A stretch of 7,232 nucleotides of DNA, from NCBI GenBank assembly GCA_021786455.1, contig JAJYNF010000091.1, positions 1 through 7,232 of the forward strand, given 5' to 3'. This DNA is from Acidobacteriota bacterium (GTDB taxonomy: Bacteria > Acidobacteriota > Terriglobia > UBA7540). A program made the translations under genes and the position numbers. Shown piece after piece: positions 4,962 to 7,232 of the stretch (position 1 is its first letter; every line of letters begins with the position of its first letter). The notes beneath the pieces were generated by a model, which had not been told where the DNA came from, did no database searches, and saw nothing but the letters and a program-made list of their open reading frames with translations.

Positions 4962-7145
4962 TTACTTGAGCTTCGCGCCATTCGGAACGTCTTCGGCAAA
5001 GGTCGGAAGCACCGGACGGCCTTCTTCGCCCACGGAAGCCGCCACGATCATGCCATTCGACTCCACGCCGCGCAGCTTGCGCGGCGCGAGGTTCGTCACC
5101 ACCACGACTTTCATGCCGACGAGTTTCTCGGGCGCGTAATATTCGGCAATGCCCGCGCAAACTTGCCGAATTTCCGTCCCAATGTCCACTTGCAATTTCA
5201 AAAGCTTCGTCGCGTTCGGAATGCGCTCGGCAGCGATCACTTGACCCACGCGCATCTCGACCTTGCCAAAATCGTCAATCGAGATCTTCTGATCCGCGGG
5301 CACGCTTGTTGACGCCCGCAGTGTTGGATTCTGCTCGGATTTTTGTTCCACGGTTGTTCCTTTCGTCTGTTCGATCGCAGGTCGTAGCGCAACGTCCGCA
5401 TTTCGACGTTGCGGCCCTTCCGCTGCCTTCGACGATTGAAAAGCCGCAGGGTCAGAACCCGGACCCTGCGCTACAGCTTGCTCGCGCGCTCGGTCAGCCT
5501 CCGCAACCTCGCGCAGCTTGGCGAGCGTCTTTTCCTTGTCCAGCCGCGGAAAAATCGGCTCCGGCTTGCCAACTTTCGTTCCCTCCGTTACGAGTCGAAA
5601 CTTGAGGGAGTCATCGACGCCTTCGTCCTCGAGGCTGCCGAGCTGCCCCAGTCGCTTCCAAAGGACAGCGGACCCACCTGGTAGCGCCGGGTGGATCAAG
5701 GGGCCGACCACGCGCAGCAGGTGCACAATTTGGGACAAGGTTTCGCTCAGCTTCGCCTTGTCTGCGTCGAAACCCGACTTGGCGAGCTCCCAGGGCCTTA
5801 CCTGGACGATCAGCTTGTCGGCCTCGGACATAAAGGCCCACACGTAGGAGAGGGCGACTGAAAAGTCCAGCCGGTCGAGGGCTTCCTCGCACGCCGTTAT
5901 TAGCTGCGCTGTGCCCTGCTGGGTCCCCAGGCTCACCGCCTTCGGCGCCACCCCGCCGCAGAATTGATGCAACATAGTTAGTGTCCTGCTGGCGAGGTTT
6001 CCTATGCCGTTCGCCAAATCCGAATTGTACCGCTGGATCAATCCTTCATACGAAAAGCTGGCGTCCAGTCCGAGCGGCGTGTCGCGCAACAGGTAATATC
6101 GCAGCGCGTCGTTGCCGGGCGCGCCGAAGGAGTTGAGCGCGTCAACAATCGGCTCAGGATAAATCACGTTGCCCTTGGATTTCGACATCTTGTCCTGCTC
6201 GTAGTAAATCCAGCCGTGGGCAAAGACGGTTGTCGGCAGCGGCAGCTTTTTGTCGTCTGGCAGGGCGTCGTTTGCGGCCATCAAAAACGCTGGCCAATAG
6301 ACGGCGTGGAAGCGCAAGATGTCCTTGCCGATCATGTGAACGCGCTCAGCGTTAGGGTCCATCCAGTATTTGTGAAAGTCGGAATCCGGCGGAGTTTCAT
6401 CGAGTCCGCGAAAGCCGATGCCAGTCAAATAACTCGTGAGCGCGTCGTACCAAACGTAAACCACTTGCTCCGGATCGTCCGGCCACGGAATGCCCCACTT
6501 CAACCGCCGTCGGCTGATGGAAATATCGCGCAGGCCGCTTTGGACGAAGCTCTTCACTTCATTCATGCGGAAGTCGGGCCGAACAAAATCGGAATGCTCA
6601 TCGTAAAGCTTGAGCAAACGGTTTTGAAATGCCGAAAGCCGGAAAAAGTAGTTTTCCTCGCTAATCAGTTCCGCCGGCCGACCGCAGATGTCGCAATTCG
6701 CGGGTTCGGGAGAATCGGAAACGTATCGCTCATCGTGGATGCAGTAGCGGCCTTCGTATTTTTTCCGACCAATGTATCCGGCTTTTTGCGCCTGGCGAAT
6801 CATCCAGTGGACAGATTTAACGTGATCGGGGTTCTGCGATGTGTGGACAAAGCGGTAGCCGGCGGGATGCTCGGCGCTATATTCTGGGATATCGAGTTTT
6901 CGCCACAACCGTTTGAACAGCTCGCGCTTTTCGGCAACGAACTGCTCCACGGGAACGCCCGCCGCGTCCGCGGCTCGTTGGAGCTTTTCGCCGTGCTCGT
7001 CGGTTCCCGTCAGGAAGGCCACGTCGTAGCCGCACATTCGCTTATAGCGCGCGATGGCGTCGCACACGATGGTGGTGTACGCCGAGCCGACGTGCGGGCG
7101 GGCGTTCGGGTAATAAATCGGAGTCGTGATGAAGAGTTTCTTCAT
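4962..7145 (-). CDS. metG: Methionyl-tRNA synthetase with C-terminal tRNA-binding domain
   Basis: A 727-residue class I synthetase that charges tRNA-Met in the cytoplasm. The order is: Rossmann N-terminus TTPIYYPN with the HIGH-type PHVGSAYT (17-24), GTDEHGEKLQ (47-56), a zinc-knuckle insert (134-154), EENYFFRLS (163-171), VYVWYDALTSYL (229-240), GKDILRFHAVYWPAFL (273-288), FAHGWI (308-313) and KMSKSKGN (319-326). The helical anticodon domain covers roughly 340-545. A polar linker (about 549-618) leads to an EMAP-II/Trbp111-like OB domain (619-727, DFGKVEMRVGQVIAAERIPNATKLLKLQVD split over 625-654), which aids tRNA binding and dimerisation. The knuckle reads C134-x2-D137 and C151-x2-C154 where four Cys/His are usual. 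Part of the linker is encoded by paired palindromes. The ATG lacks a Shine-Dalgarno; an in-frame TGA four codons upstream fixes the start. Confidence 0.98.
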   Translation of the reverse strand: MKKLFITTPIYYPNARPHVGSAYTTIVCDAIARYKRMCGYDVAFLTGTDEHGEKLQRAADAAGVPVEQFVAEKRELFKRLWRKLDIPEYSAEHPAGYRFVHTSQNPDHVKSVHWMIRQAQKAGYIGRKKYEGRYCIHDERYVSDSPEPANCDICGRPAELISEENYFFRLSAFQNRLLKLYDEHSDFVRPDFRMNEVKSFVQSGLRDISISRRRLKWGIPWPDDPEQVVYVWYDALTSYLTGIGFRGLDETPPDSDFHKYWMDPNAERVHMIGKDILRFHAVYWPAFLMAANDALPDDKKLPLPTTVFAHGWIYYEQDKMSKSKGNVIYPEPIVDALNSFGAPGNDALRYYLLRDTPLGLDASFSYEGLIQRYNSDLANGIGNLASRTLTMLHQFCGGVAPKAVSLGTQQGTAQLITACEEALDRLDFSVALSYVWAFMSEADKLIVQVRPWELAKSGFDADKAKLSETLSQIVHLLRVVGPLIHPALPGGSAVLWKRLGQLGSLEDEGVDDSLKFRLVTEGTKVGKPEPIFPRLDKEKTLAKLREVAEADRAREQAVAQGPGSDPAAFQSSKAAEGPQRRNADVALRPAIEQTKGTTVEQKSEQNPTLRASTSVPADQKISIDDFGKVEMRVGQVIAAERIPNATKLLKLQVDIGTEIRQVCAGIAEYYAPEKLVGMKVVVVTNLAPRKLRGVESNGMIVAASVGEEGRPVLPTFAEDVPNGAKLK
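5384..5474. repeat. Inverted pair of REP-like palindromes inside metG
   Basis: Two hairpins lie about 31 bp apart, each with a 9-bp perfect stem and 8-nt loop: 5388-5396 with 5405-5413, and 5445-5453 with 5462-5470. Both share outer ends in opposite orientation: GTAGCGC at 5384-5390 against GCGCTAC at 5468-5474, and TTGCGGC (5409-5415) against GCCGCA (5443-5448). Inner stems differ in sequence yet stay paired (AACGTC/GACGTT against AGGGTC/GACCCT), so the fold is conserved, not just the letters. The arrangement resembles a BIME-type REP doublet. It is read in frame as metG residues 558-588, within the linker. Confidence 0.75.
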
Positions 7146-7157
7146 TGACGCATTTTT

Positions 7158-7200
7158 TCATGGGTTCATTGATTCAATGAGGCAATGGATCAATGACCCG
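7158..7200. repeat. TCATTGA-rich intergenic repeat, copy B (upstream of metG)
   Basis: Second copy of the element at 4901-4952, same orientation and again just ahead of a start codon (metG ATG at 7145). It lacks the 8-nt insert of copy A. No Shine-Dalgarno lies between it and metG. Confidence 0.55.
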
Positions 7201-7232
7201 ATATTCCACTTGTCTTCGCGCGGCAGCCCGGA
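7158..7232 (-). CDS. Possible 3' end of an unidentified upstream gene
   Basis: Reading from the right edge, one minus-strand frame is open for 24 codons (beginning SGLPREDKWNIG) and ends in TGA at 7160-7158, 12 nt before the metG ATG. The first dozen codons have GC-rich third positions, as in the neighbouring genes. The last ten fall within the TCATTGA repeat, so the reading could equally be chance and the real stop could lie in another frame (7187 or 7178 region). No family can be named from so little sequence. Confidence 0.25.
   Translation of the reverse strand, partial: SGLPREDKWNIGSLIHCLIESMNP

Noticed and set aside
5384..5474. CRISPR-like or terminator reading of the metG hairpins
   Set aside because: There are only two units, inverted and not direct, with no spacers and no T runs, and the region is in an intact reading frame.
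6216..7148. 310-codon open frame on the plus strand
   Set aside because: It is antisense to the catalytic half of metG, has no recognisable domains, and mirrors the codon bias of metG. The minus-strand reading carries every MetRS signature.

Overview
The window reads as ordinary chromosomal housekeeping DNA from a GC-moderate bacterium. All recognisable genes lie on the minus strand, so transcription runs from the right edge to the left. My best guess is Verrucomicrobiota, of the Pedosphaera/Limisphaera type. That rests on general gene style and on the REP-like palindromes, which I recall only loosely from that phylum. No marker gene in the window settles the taxonomy.

Right block, 7232 to 2376, in transcription order. 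A possible tail of an unknown gene is followed by metG (methionyl-tRNA synthetase with a C-terminal tRNA-binding domain), tatD (metal-dependent DNase), a long-chain trans-polyprenyl diphosphate synthase and a CYTH-domain phosphohydrolase/cyclase-like protein. Gaps are short (12, 57 and 67 nt) and the last pair overlaps by 4 nt (GTGA), so this looks like one co-transcribed unit. A similar TCATTGA-rich repeat sits directly in front of both metG and tatD. The metG linker between catalytic body and C-terminal domain contains an inverted pair of REP-like hairpins, read through in frame.

Middle, 2375 to 1809. About 340 bp (2035-2375) hold no gene I can support. Next come a 26-bp imperfect dyad, a near-consensus sigma70-type promoter (TTGACA, 17 bp, TATATT), a short leader peptide with the core QFHHHPAH, and an intrinsic terminator with mutually exclusive upstream pairings. 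Together these form a complete histidine-type transcription attenuator that none of the larger genes would reveal.

Left block, 1808 to 1. hisI (phosphoribosyl-AMP cyclohydrolase) and hisG (long-form ATP phosphoribosyltransferase) overlap by 4 nt (ATGA). A LOG-family nucleotide phosphoribohydrolase follows 37 nt later, starts with TTG behind a good Shine-Dalgarno and runs off the left edge. HisG performs step 1 of histidine synthesis and HisI step 3. The attenuator should tie expression of all three genes to charged tRNA-His supply.

I see no CRISPR array, tRNA, rRNA, transposase or defence system. The most interesting items are the his attenuator and the palindromic insertion in metG.
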